DNA from: Gliomastix tumulicola
Lineage: Eukaryota > Ascomycota > Sordariomycetes > Hypocreales > Bionectriaceae
DNA: 64,000 nucleotides
NCBI GenBank assembly: GCA_001599755.1
Contig: BCHX01000001.1
Coordinates: 2,728,001 to 2,792,000 of the forward strand
Direction of reading: 5' to 3'
Position numbers and translations under genes: made by a program. The notes beneath the pieces were generated by a model that had not been told where the DNA came from, did not search any database, and saw only the letters and a program-made list of their open reading frames with translations. Below are positions 1 to 10,495 of the stretch, one piece after another (the first letter of the stretch is position 1; each line of letters begins with the position of its first letter).

Positions 1-982
1 AGACCCGGGCGCTCGTCCGCCTCGGCGCAAACGCCTGCATCGTTGGCCGCAGCGTCGAGAAGACGGAGCAGGTGGCCGCCGACATCGCGACGGTCCGGCC
101 GGGTGCCAAGGTCATCGGCATCGGCGGCTGCGACGTGCGCAAGGTGAGTCCTTCTCCCACCACTACGGATGAGTGGACCACCGGGGGGGGTTGGGGTCCA
201 GGCGACTTAGTGACTGACTGACTGACTGACTGACTGACTCCCTTCCCAGCCTGAGGCGCTGCAAGCCGCTGCGGATCGCTGTGCCAGCGAACTAGGCAGC
301 ATCGACTACGTCATGTGAGAGACACTTCACATATACAGACCTCTCTTGGATCCTAACATCAACCAGCGCCGGCGCCGCGGGCAACTTCATCGCCCCCCTC
401 GACGGCCTCTCCCCCAACGCCTTCAAGACCGTCATCGACATCGACGTCCTCGGCACCTTCAACACCGTCAAGGCCACCATCCCGCACCTCCTCCGCAGCC
501 GCGGCGGCAGCCCGCGCATCCTCTACGTCTCCGCCACCTTCCACTACACGGGCATGCCGCTGCAGGCCCACGTGTCGGCGGCCAAGGCGGCCGTCGACGC
601 CATCATGGCCTCGGTCGCGCTCGAGTACGGGCCCCGCGGCGTCCGCAGCAACGTCATCGCGCCCGGCGGCATCAAGGACACCGAGGGGCTCGCGCGGCTC
701 GGCAGCAGCGAGGCCGGGTCGAGGGAGCGCGCCGAGAAGGCCGTGCCGCTGGGCAGGCTCGGGCTGGTGAGGGACGTGGCTGATGCGACGGTCTATCTGT
801 TCAGCGACGCGGGTGACTACGTCAACGGGCAGGTTCTGGCCGTGGATGGTGGTGCGTGGCGGAGACAGGGCGACATGGGCACGGGGCTGGACAGCGGCAT
901 GAAGTATCCCGACTTCCTGCTGTCTGGCCAGTTTTCCCAGCATCTGAAGACCGCCCGGAAGACGGACAAGCCGAAGCTTTGA
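1..982 (+). CDS. Peroxisomal 2,4-dienoyl-CoA reductase-type SDR (5' truncated by window edge)
   Basis: Three visible exons: about 3-143, 250-314 and 367-982, joined by GT-AG introns in matching phase. The product resembles the SPS19/DECR2 branch of short-chain dehydrogenases, which use NADPH to reduce 2,4-dienoyl-CoA during peroxisomal oxidation of unsaturated fatty acids. Visible hallmarks are a VGRSVEK segment after the (missing) Rossmann glycine motif, the family-typical GAAGNF motif across the second splice junction, SAAKAAVD in the active-site region, and NVIAPGGI followed by DGGAW near the C terminus. The classical SDR YxxxK is absent: the tyrosine position is not Tyr while the Lys remains, as expected for dienoyl-CoA reductases. 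The protein ends in Pro-Lys-Leu, a weak PTS1-like tripeptide. The start codon and nucleotide-binding Gly motif lie outside the window. It is convergent with the MFS gene. Family call is fairly sure; exact substrate is inferred. Confidence 0.82.
211..238 (+). repeat. (TGAC)7 microsatellite inside an intron
   Basis: Seven perfect TGAC units lie in the first visible SDR intron and end 11 nt before its AG acceptor at 248-249. Each unit creates a CTGAC-like fungal branch-site sequence. Confidence 0.95.
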
Positions 983-1153
983 AATCTGGGCTTTGCGTTT
1001 ATCCTTCCATTAACTTATATATATCTAGTCTGATTGGTATAGAGATGACCGAGCCAATAGCCAAACGCTTGTATATTATCGAAAAGATTGAAAGCTTGCG
1101 TTAATGTTGATCACAGTTGATATGATCTGGTGAATCTCGAGTGGGGAATAGTA

Positions 1154-3084
1154 TTAGTCGAGTCCTGTCAACTTCAGTAAATCATAGCGATGATAGAATG
1201 CCCGGATTCGTTTGCCGTAGATGTCTTTGTATAGTCAGTATTGGCGTTAGGGTATCTATGGAAGGATCTTGTGACTACTCACATAGGGGAACGCTGAGTA
1301 GGCAGATGGCCACCTGGATGGATGCAATCGGGATCATGACGTTCTTGAAATTGGTGCTGATGATCCAGTCGTAGGCGCTGAATGTCAGGCCGAAGCTGAA
1401 GATGTTCTTGAAGATGATCATGATAGTAAAGCCCTCAATGGTCAGGTTGCCTGTCGAGCAGAGTTAGTACGAAGAACGACATCCCAAGTCGCGTCCTAAA
1501 CGAAGCAAGGGACTCACGGTACGCATCGACGATGTACAGGGAGCTCGATACTGCCCCGATGACCATGCCGGCCACCTCAAACCCGAAGAAGACCAACACG
1601 GTCACGTATGTATACTTGCGCGAGATGACATCGCCAGCAGTGAGTGCGAACCCATACAGGCCGATGCCTCCAATAATGAGCATCGGCACCACGAGCAGAA
1701 TTCTGAACTCCGGCTCATACACGCCGCCGTTCTTCCTGGTCAGCCACTTGGCCGTGGAGTCAGCTAGAAGACCCGAGACGACAAAGCCACCGAGGGCACC
1801 GACAAACGGCCCCGTGTAGGCGTATCCAGCTTCAACCTCACCCCACAGATACGGCGGCCCAATGAACAGTGCGGCGACGATAACGCCGATGAAAACGGTC
1901 CAGCCGATCATGGTCCCCTGAATGAGGCAGCCCCAAATGAAGGCCGGATTAGCCAGGATGGGGAATGGGCGCAGAAGGAGTACCCAGTACCGATCATCCG
2001 TCTTCCTCCCGTCGAAGAGGGAGAGAGACTGTGGAAAGGTCTTTGGTGGAGTGCTGGCGTCGCCAATGGATTGCCTGGCGTTGGACGTCGGGAAGAAGAC
2101 GAAGCCATCCGGACGAGCTGCCTGTCGCTCTGACACACGAGGGGACGAGGAGGACGTGTGCTGGCCAGCTGCTAGAGCCGCAGAGTCTTCCTTCTTTCCC
2201 TCCTCCCCGACAGTGTCCGTGTTGAGTCTGTCCTCTCGTCGGTAGGCCGTCTCCGGGCAGAAGAAGAAAACAGCCGGAAACGTGGCGGCCATGAAGATAG
2301 CCACAAAGTAAAACGTCCACTCCCACCCCATGCTATCCGTAATGACACCCACCAGAATAGGGGTGAAGAAAGCGCCTCCAAACACGGCTAGATTCGTACA
2401 CGCCATGCGCAGCCCGCGCTGATGAACGGGGTACAGGTCACCGACAGCAGCATTCAGTAGACTCTCAAACGGAGCGGCGCCGATGCCCTGGACGGCTCTG
2501 GCTCCAGCTAGACTGGCGTAGTTGGTTCCCGTTGCACCGGCCCATATGCTCGAAATGATGATAAGAATCATGCCCAGGAGGAACAGGTGACGCTTGCCCC
2601 AGATACGGCCCGATGGAACGAGGAAGATGGCCGACGCTCCGGCACCCAGGAGGAAGTAGCCCGTCAACAGGGCGACCCGGGTGAGATTTTCGCTGAAGAG
2701 GAGGGATATGGTGAGCGTGTTGGCCGCGAGAATAGGACCGAGTGCTGTGGCTAGAATGGCCGCGAAGCAGAGGATGAACGTGATGAGATCCCGGCGCCAG
2801 AGCGGCCAATTGAGAGGATCATTCGGGTCATCCGAGGGTTGGGGGATCTGATGACGGACACGATAAGTGAAGACGAGCGCTCATCAGCCATACCGTCCTC
2901 ATTACATGAGCGAGCTACTGATACGAGAAGCACGTACAAGAATGATGGGGTCTTTCCCGCTGTTGTCGACCTTGAGCCCGACGTGTGCAGCCGTGGCAAT
3001 CTGCGGCCGGGAAGGGTCGTCGAAGTATCTGGTGGTGCCGGGGACGTGTTCGTGCCCTCGGGCTTCGAGGATCCCGAGCGCCAT
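1154..3084 (-). CDS. Major facilitator superfamily transporter
   Basis: Four exons on the minus strand: 3084-2938, 2847-1518, 1450-1283 and 1224-1154, all joins in phase, giving about 571 residues. The N terminus (MALGILEARGHEHVPGTT) is typical of a large fungal MFS group with 12 membrane segments. A DDPNDPLNWPLWRRDL motif precedes the first membrane helix. An extended hydrophilic loop (about residues 190-265) sits mid-protein. The last small exon supplies the usual cytosolic tail YIYGKRIRAFYHRYDLL. Without it the reading frame would stop just after the final membrane helix, so I favour the four-exon model. Its role would be proton-coupled uptake or efflux of a small molecule across the plasma membrane; the substrate cannot be read from sequence. 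No biosynthetic neighbours suggest one. Confidence 0.85.
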
Positions 3085-3593
3085 GATGCAGCTCTGGTGA
3101 TGCTGTGCTAGCTCTGGACAAGCCAAGTCTCCAGGAATGAAGAGGGAGGATGGAAGCGACACGTCCGATCTGATCGGGGTTGTTGTGGGGTTTGGGCATA
3201 TTGGGTCACTTGAGTCTTGGGTGACTTGGATTGTGATTGCCAATTGCCATCCCTGAATTGCTGGTCCGCTCCTTCCTTCCTTCCCCAGACTGCGCTGCTG
3301 AAATCGGAAGTCGGCCCAGCTGCACCTGCAGCTTCTGGGCTCGTGAATGCCGCGGGTGGACCCCTGAATCGCATCACTGAATCAGGGGTCCAGAGGCACA
3401 GCCCACTGGCTTTTATAGGGGACAACCACTACCGAGCACACCACTAACGGTACCTACTAGTAGCCTCTGGGTCATTACAGGTACTGTCTCTCAACATCAA
3501 TATCTCATTGAGATGCCTTCTCTACCGGCAGAGCCCTAATCTTACCAATCTAAATACTAGTAGTCTATCCATTGCCAACCTACTCAGTTCCGT
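3085..3593. other. Intergenic, MFS promoter region
   Basis: 508 bp between the MFS start and the 3' end of the next minus-strand gene. It should hold the MFS promoter and leader. No coding or RNA gene seen. Confidence 0.6.
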
Positions 3594-6500
3594 TCACCAG
3601 AACCCTTGGTCGTACACAAGAAACTGACGACCGTCCCCTTCGCCTTGGCCATCCTTTGCCATCGACGCACTGTGCCCATTCTCATTTGCCCATCCAATGC
3701 CATCCATCTTGGGGAGCAGCGATAGGGCACTGCGGCACATCGCCGAGAACGCTCCGGCCTCTCCCAGCTCCTCGCTCGTCCACTCAGCCTTTTCTCCCGT
3801 CTTAAGGCTCTTGTTCAACTCGAAGGCCTTCTCAGCTTTAGTAGACCTGATGGACGCCTCGAACCATTGAGACAAGTAGCCAGCCACACCCTGCTTGTCG
3901 CGCGGCACCCCAACTGTGCCATGAAAGATCCCCAAGTCCTGGCTCGTGCTGGCCTTGAAGATGGGCCTTGTCATCTTGATCACTAAGAGTCGCCCATCTT
4001 GCGACCTGCTCAGGTACTTAGCCTGGTGCACAATGCAAGCGCCCTGAATTTCGAAACCGCGGACGGGGTTTCCTGCGGCCCTGATACTCGTAACGCCATT
4101 GGGATCAGTCCTAAGGCTTGGTCAATACTTTCTACCTGGCATTCGACGAGGGAAATGATTGGCTTACGTGACCTCAAGCGACTTGAACAGGTCTTGTGCA
4201 AACTTGTGAAAGTCCTCAGGGAAGTCGATGCGTGATCGGGTGGCGCAGGCTTTCATTCCCCATGCGTGCTCGGGACAGTGAATGAACTCGCTGGCTATTT
4301 CATTCACAAGCCCTCGGCATAGGAAAGTTGGGGAAAACGCGTCGATGTCCACCCTGAAAGCCGTCTTAGTGCTCATATGATAGCATATGAATCGATATAT
4401 CACGGTTTTTGCTGGCGTGTTCCATCTTGGCTCTCCGGGCTCCCGAAGTTGCGCCAAAAGGCTAGCATCGGAGCCTTTGGCAGAGAGAATCGGCTGGAAG
4501 GCAAAGCTGTCGCTGGGGATCTTGTGTAGTTCTTGACTTGCAGCATCCAAATTCCACACCAAGTCTGACGAAACAGACTTCGTTGTGGAAACAGTTGCCT
4601 GCGAGGGTCGTTTGACGTATAGTCGCCCGAATTTCAGCTCCAGTCCAAGTTCTCCAGAAACCATCTGGAGCCTTTGTGCTAAACTCTGAACACCAGCCTC
4701 CATAGCCTGGAGAATCTCGGGCTTGAGAAGAGGCGACGGCGAGGATAGTGAAGCACCCAAGTCATCGCTCGCCCGGGGTGGCGCACCTGGGACTACTCGG
4801 CTCTGGTTCTGGTTCTGGCTGGGGCTTTGCTGAGGCTGGCGGGTTGGACGCTGTTGGCTCTTTGCCTGAGACCGCCGTCCCGCTTTCTGATTCATGGTCG
4901 TATGGAGCTCTTTGATAGGATCCTCCTGCACTCCAAAGTCTATGAGATCTTCATCCGGATCGAATGCTGTGCCTCCCTGCCCTGATTGGTCCGGTTCTGA
5001 TACCGAATTTGCTGCAGGCCCGGCGGCAGTAGCATCACCAATAGCCTCAGGATCTGTGGCGGTCACAGCACCACCGAAAGCTGCATCGATTGCGCTGGCA
5101 GTGATAGGGGAAGTAACGCCGGTAGCAGGGCCAAGTGCAGGACCAGACGGGTGGGCTGGTTCAACCACCACAGGCTCATCAAATGTCATCAAGTCGCCCA
5201 CTGGGGGCCTGATCCCACTGATCCAAGCCTGCAGACGTTCTTTAGAATCAGAATTCTGATCGTGTTGCTGGTTCTTCAGGTCTCTTGGCCGACTCGCCAA
5301 CACCGATTCTATGAGCGTAGGTGGCCTGCTGGCAGAAGATGCGCTGGGGGCAGCCGATGGGATTGCGGACGGTGCTACTGAGGGAGCCGCCGGGGGTGCT
5401 GCTGAGAGAGCCACTGAGGGTGCTGCTGAGGGAGCCACTGAGGGCGCTGCTGAAGGTGCTCTTGAGGCCACTCTCTTGGCGCCAGAAGTTGCGGTGCTGG
5501 TGCCTCGCACGGCTGGGGTCGTTGGTCTCGTCAGTGGACGACCCCTGCCTACACCACCGGCGGCATTTGCGTATGATGGCGCTGTCCTGGACAACCTGTT
5601 GTCTCTTGCTCCCGTCTGTGGGCGGCTAGGAGATGCCTGACTATGACTGGATCTGGTTCTGGGCAAGCTCGACAACTTCTCTGGGTATCGGAACCCATCG
5701 AAGGGACCGAATGGGCTTGTCTGAGCAGACCCGGGCGCGCGAATGTCAGAATACGTGGTCGGATCAACCTCCCACTCATGATCATGCCTTTGCTTTGCGA
5801 TCCTCAAGCATGCGCCCTCCGAGGGGTCGTTTCGAATCTCCTGACCCGGGGTCAAGAGGAGCCCATGCACGTCGTCGGAAACAAAAGTACGCTTGGCAAG
5901 TGCCAGGTGGGTGAGCCATCTGTGACCGACACCGCAGCTGGCCTCGTCCGCGGCCGCCGCGATCATGTGCTTGGATTCGGTAGACTTGGGGGCATGACGC
6001 TGTGGGGGGAGTCAGCGGTTGGCATGCGGACGGATGATAGGACGGGAGAGACGGACCATTTCAGCAAAGATGTTGTCGAGTCTCCGTAGGGCACCTTCGA
6101 CACTTTCTTGAGTGCTTCCTCCTAGAAAGAGCAGAGTACCTGTAAGGTTGCGAGCAATTTTGTCGCAGCCAAGGAATGAGCCCGAGTGGTCAATCTCGGC
6201 TGGGACCATGAAGGAGCCACAGAGCTGCTCGAGTGTAGCCATGAACTTAATCAGGCTGCTGCTGGCTTCAGCCTCCGAAACCTCTTCAAACTGCCGCCAG
6301 ACAGCTTTGTGAGGGTAGTCAGAGAGTGCCACCGGGTACTGGAATGCGTCGTAGTCACTGTGCTGGGTAGTCTGAAAGTCGGAGTAAGTGACCCAAGGGA
6401 CGACGACCGGCTCGTCAGCCACGACGAAGACGTCGACAAGAGCACCGCTCTCATTGCGAAGGGGCGGGCCATCGTGCAGTTCGAGAGAGGCGAGGTCACT

Positions 6501-6779
6501 ATCGAACATCTCTTCAAAAAGCTCCTCGAGAAAAAAGGAGACCTTGTTGCGGTGCTCGCTTTTCGTGATGCACTTGAACCAAGGAACCTCAGGGTCATAT
6601 AGGATCTCGAGTAGTTGATCCTGAGGTTTGTCAGAAACGCGTCGCTTCACTTATTCGTAACATCGCATCGATGGAGGGTAACTCACGCCGAATTCTTCCT
6701 GGGCTCTCTGGATGACCTCGGCCACGCCAGATGGGAGCAGAGGCGGGTTGGAGGCGACGTAAAACTCCTGGTACTCCAT
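3594..6779 (-). CDS. Large uncharacterised fungal protein with KH-like region and Ala/Pro/Ser-rich linker
   Basis: Four exons: 6779-6687, 6620-6057, 5999-4168 and 4110-3594, about 1001 residues. All joins keep phase. The intron at 6056-6000 has an unusual GTCCGT donor but a clear CGCTGAC branch and CAG acceptor. I do not recognise a named family. Residues about 30-219 form an ordered domain, and the last ~65 of these (a FLGCDKIARNLTG... segment) look KH-like, suggesting nucleic-acid binding; this is inference. Residues about 270-600 are low-complexity, with an Ala-Pro-Ser-Val repeat near 400-445. The C-terminal ~350 residues are ordered again (VHQAKYLSRS, LLVIKMTRP). The gene is tandem with the MFS gene downstream. 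Confidence 0.7.
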
Positions 6780-8142
6780 TTTGGCAGTGCGCTGGCTTCA
6801 CCACGCAGTCTGAAAAACAAAGGAAGGGTCGAGGAGATGCTCGCGAACTTCGGGAGGAATGTCGCAGGAGGAGGTGAGGCGATACCTATGAGCAAGGATC
6901 ACCTGCACCTATCCTCAGCGTGGATGTGACACGCAGAGAACAGGCAGAAAATTCCGTAAGAGATATCTAGAGCGAGAGGGCGAGTGTGAGAGAGGAAAGT
7001 TGAGAGGAAGGAAAGAAGGAGGGGGAAGAGGGGGGAATTAAGGCAGGTGGCGGCAGGTGCGATGCAGGTGAAAGGTGGCAAGCGAACGCGGTGAATTTTC
7101 AACAGCTGCGCGTGCTGAAAGATGAGATGATGGCATGTGCCAATTGTCCCTCTGCCAACAAATACACACGTGCAGTTGTTTGTCAGCTCTCAGATGGGAC
7201 GGAACGCGACAGTCGGTCAGCGTGTGGGAGCGTGAATACACTCTCCCGAAGTTGCACCAAGAGTACAGCTGTTGGCACGGGGTACGTACCTCTAGCTCTT
7301 CGAAAATACGGTGAGAATGTCGGTTGAACTAGCCCAATACCTTCGATGCGCTTCGTAACTGCGCTGCCTGGAGAAGCTCCTCGTTTGTACTACCTCAGTG
7401 GCTGACTCCTCCTCATACTAAGGTATCTATCTGCATGCTCCCGACGGCAGCCTGCAGCCTTGAAACATGGGTCCTTGGTGAGTTGGCCTTCGCTCGGCAA
7501 TCTATTCTAGGTAAGGTAGTCAGTCGCCCGTCAGGAAAACAAACAGAGAGGGATTATCGACACACTGGCGAGAATGTGTACCTTCGGCGTCGACTTCCCT
7601 CCCTCTACCCTTGCCCCTCAATGCAAGCGGAACAAAAGCACCACACGCAAAAAGCTGAGATGAACCAGAGTCTTCCTGATCATTACCGATTATCCCGTCA
7701 TGTAATAAACCGCTGTCTTGACCCTCCTATCTCTCTATACACACGAGGGTATCATCCCCTTTCGCTTCTAAAGTTATGCTCGTCCCAGGAGGAAGAAGGA
7801 TCAAGCATATGGCAACCTAGTTAAAAACAAAGAGTGTTGATGTAAGTTGTAAAAAAAAAAACATAGAAGAAAAGCATCCTGCGCCGTTCATGCCCAGCCC
7901 TTTTGCAAATGAATAGAAGACCAAGCAAATGTCGTTCGTGTCCGTATCCTGTGTTTGGGCCGATGTTTCGTACTCTGAAGCGCCGCGGTAGGTAGTGGAA
8001 TGATGAAAAGGAGACGCATTAGAGGGGAAAGAAAATGGTATCATTGTCTAGGCGGCCGCATTGCCGCTTGTGTCAAGGGTGCTGTCAGGCCCTGATGGGA
8101 GGCGTTCGAGTGAGGAGTGTGTTTGACCGAGATTTGAAGTAA
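6780..8142. other. Intergenic
   Basis: About 1.36 kb between two minus-strand genes. It holds the purine-rich (+ strand) promoter/leader of the KH-like gene (about 6960-7040) and the 3' flank of the coiled-coil gene. No convincing exon, tRNA or repeat. Confidence 0.55.
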
Positions 8143-9228
8143 TCACTGAGCGCCTTTAACGTTCTTCTTGACGTTCAAGGCCCAGTTGAGCTTGTTGAGA
8201 GCTTCCCGCGACTCCTCGAGGATCCTCTCCTGCTCCTCCTCGCGGGCCTTGGCGTTGGTGCGGATGTCCCGGAGGTCGTCGTCCTGGAGCTGCTTGTACT
8301 CCTCGAACTTGCGCGCAATCGCCTCCTTCTCGCGCCAGAGCTGCGTGATGTTGCTGTCCTGCTGCTCACATAGGTCGCGCAGCGTCTGGATCTTGACATC
8401 GTCGTGCCGCCTCTCGTCGATGATGTTGCGGATCTTGTGCCTCATTTTGGACATGGCCCTGCCGACCTCCTCCCCCTGGTTCTTCCAGTGCGATGATATG
8501 GTGTTGTATCGGCCCTCCATGAGCGTGGCGTAGGCCGTCGCCTCGTCGACTTGGACTGCCGACTGGCTTTGCACCTTTTCGAGCTCGTCCCTCCAGCTCC
8601 GTTCCCGCTGCATGGCCGCCTCCGTCTTCCTCTTCTCCAGCTCGACCGCGGACTGCAGACTCTCGACCTGCCGCTCCTTTCGTGCCAGCAGCGTCTTCGC
8701 GACGTTGGCCTCCAGCAGCCGCCCCTCGTACTCGCTCACCAGGCGCTCCATCTTATCCTCGATCAACTTGGCGGCCTGCTTAGACTCCTCCGCGCGCAGT
8801 CGCTCGATCTGGAGGTCGCGCTTCAGCGCATCGTTGTCGCTGACGAGCTTGTTGATCACCCGCCCCGTCTTCCCCAGCCCGGCCTTCCCTATCGTCGAGT
8901 CCCACTGCCCGTCCGGTTGGTCTCCGCCCTCGGAGGCTCCTGGCGGCGGCTCCTGCGGCGTCGGCTCGACGACTCGCACCGCCGCCGTCTGGGCGCTCCA
9001 TCGCGACGGCGTCTCCTTGCTGCCGTTCGGTTCCTCTTTTAACCTGACGCTCGGTGATGACGACCCTTCCTCCATCTGACTCCCTCCCATGCTCGACGGG
9101 CTGGTGTTGCTCTTGCTGTCTGGTGAAGCGGCGCTGCCGTTTTTGCTCTTCGGGCTCGATTGTGCGTCGTCGAGGCTCGGGACGCTGCGGATGGTGGATG
9201 ACCGGCCCAACGTCGTTTTGGAGCCCAT
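8143..9228 (-). CDS. Coiled-coil protein, SHE3-like
   Basis: Single-exon gene of 361 residues. Residues 1-110 are Ser/Pro/Gly-rich and probably disordered. From about residue 115 (TGRVINKLVSDNDALKRDL) to 355 the sequence is almost continuous heptad-like coiled coil, rich in Glu, Lys, Arg and Leu. The RKERQVESLQ and GRYNTISSHWKNQGEEV segments resemble fungal proteins annotated as SWI5-dependent HO expression protein 3 (SHE3), which in yeast links myosin to mRNA cargo. Coiled coils match each other easily, so the family label is tentative. No membrane segment or signal peptide is visible. The start is the first ATG of the open frame. Confidence 0.75.
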   Translation of the reverse strand: MGSKTTLGRSSTIRSVPSLDDAQSSPKSKNGSAASPDSKSNTSPSSMGGSQMEEGSSSPSVRLKEEPNGSKETPSRWSAQTAAVRVVEPTPQEPPPGASEGGDQPDGQWDSTIGKAGLGKTGRVINKLVSDNDALKRDLQIERLRAEESKQAAKLIEDKMERLVSEYEGRLLEANVAKTLLARKERQVESLQSAVELEKRKTEAAMQRERSWRDELEKVQSQSAVQVDEATAYATLMEGRYNTISSHWKNQGEEVGRAMSKMRHKIRNIIDERRHDDVKIQTLRDLCEQQDSNITQLWREKEAIARKFEEYKQLQDDDLRDIRTNAKAREEEQERILEESREALNKLNWALNVKKNVKGAQ

Positions 9229-10495
9229 GTGTCCCCAGCGGCGCGTGAGGTTGATAGAGCCGATCGAGACCGGTAGGAGTGTTCTTAATCCTGGATCATC
9301 TAGTCGGGGGGGCTCGGAGGGTACTTTGCGATCTGGAGGTCACCGTGTCGTGTCAGCGTTGTTGTTCGTCTCTGGTCGAAACACACCCGTCCTGGGCTAT
9401 TTTCACAGCCCTGCATATCGAGAAGCGCGGCGAGACGCCGCGGGAAGTCATGGAGTCCCAGCTGGGGACGAGTTGGGAAGAGCTTACTTCTATTCGTAGC
9501 GTCGTCTCTATGAATGTCAAAGGATCTCTTCTGCAGTCGGTTGCGGGGCATTTCGCAGCCTATGCGCAGTCCTCTTCGAAAAACGGGAAAATGCAAAAAG
9601 CGAGTCGTCGCGAGGCAAGAAAAGGAATCAGAGGAGAAGGAAAAAAAGTCAGCAGTCAGCAACGAGCTGCTTGGGACACGCGAGAGTCGAGAGGCGTCGT
9701 GAAAGCGAGGGTCTGACTCTGTCCCATTGGCTCGGGGCGGACAAGGTGACGTGTGGAGGCACCCGCTGAGCCGCTAAAATTCAGGGCAAGTTCAGGTACA
9801 AGGCACCGCTACAGCGCCGGCGGGTGGGTCTGGCTGGAGCGAATCTGCTGTGCTGGTAGCCGAGTGCGAATTCAGAAATCTCAGGGACCGGGAGCCTATC
9901 TCCGGCGTGGCGCAAAGTAAACGAACGAACAGGAGGCAGGAAATACGGCGTCGTGGGTGTGTAGGATGAGGAGAGTCAGCTCATGTTCCAAACATCAACA
10001 AAACAAGCGCGCAGCCCTGTTTCAGCAAAATACGACCTGACAAAAACAAAATAGGGTGCCTGGACTGCATGTGGGTAATATCGGACAGTTCCCACACCTT
10101 TATGCATCGTCTCATGCAAGGGTATCATCCCTGTCCCCATCATCATTTGATGTGTGGTTGCAGCTCTTCCTTCGACTCGAATAGTGTACATATACAGATG
10201 CGCGTAATGCAAGCCTGGCTCAATGCGACATCCCACTATTATCCTCTGCCCCTCGGGGTATTCTTCGTCTTCTCCTTTTTTTTTCTCTCTGATATCCGTC
10301 CCGTCTGCCCAGGAACCAACAACAAAGAAAGATCGACAGTGTGACGGTGCTGTCGAGCGTATCGTCTGCCTTGAACCAGACCAAGCCTGCAACGCCGTTC
10401 CCAATACCCTGAAAAGAAGCAACAATGATCTAAACACAGATCTGCGCCTGCAGATCCATCATGCGTGAACGGGACTCCAATGTGAGCCCACCAGG
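9229..10495. other. Intergenic
   Basis: About 1.27 kb between the coiled-coil gene start and the PTA1 stop, both minus strand. It should hold the promoter and leader of the coiled-coil gene (pyrimidine-rich on the minus strand near 9600-9660) and the PTA1 3' UTR. No other gene seen. Confidence 0.55.

Noticed and set aside
1..3084. SDR plus MFS as the edge of a biosynthetic gene cluster
   Set aside because: The SDR looks like a beta-oxidation enzyme, and no backbone enzyme or pathway regulator is present in the next 60 kb.
8143..9228. Shugoshin or kinetochore identity for the coiled-coil protein
   Set aside because: No shugoshin C-terminal basic motif; only generic coiled-coil similarity. 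SHE3-like is also kept tentative.
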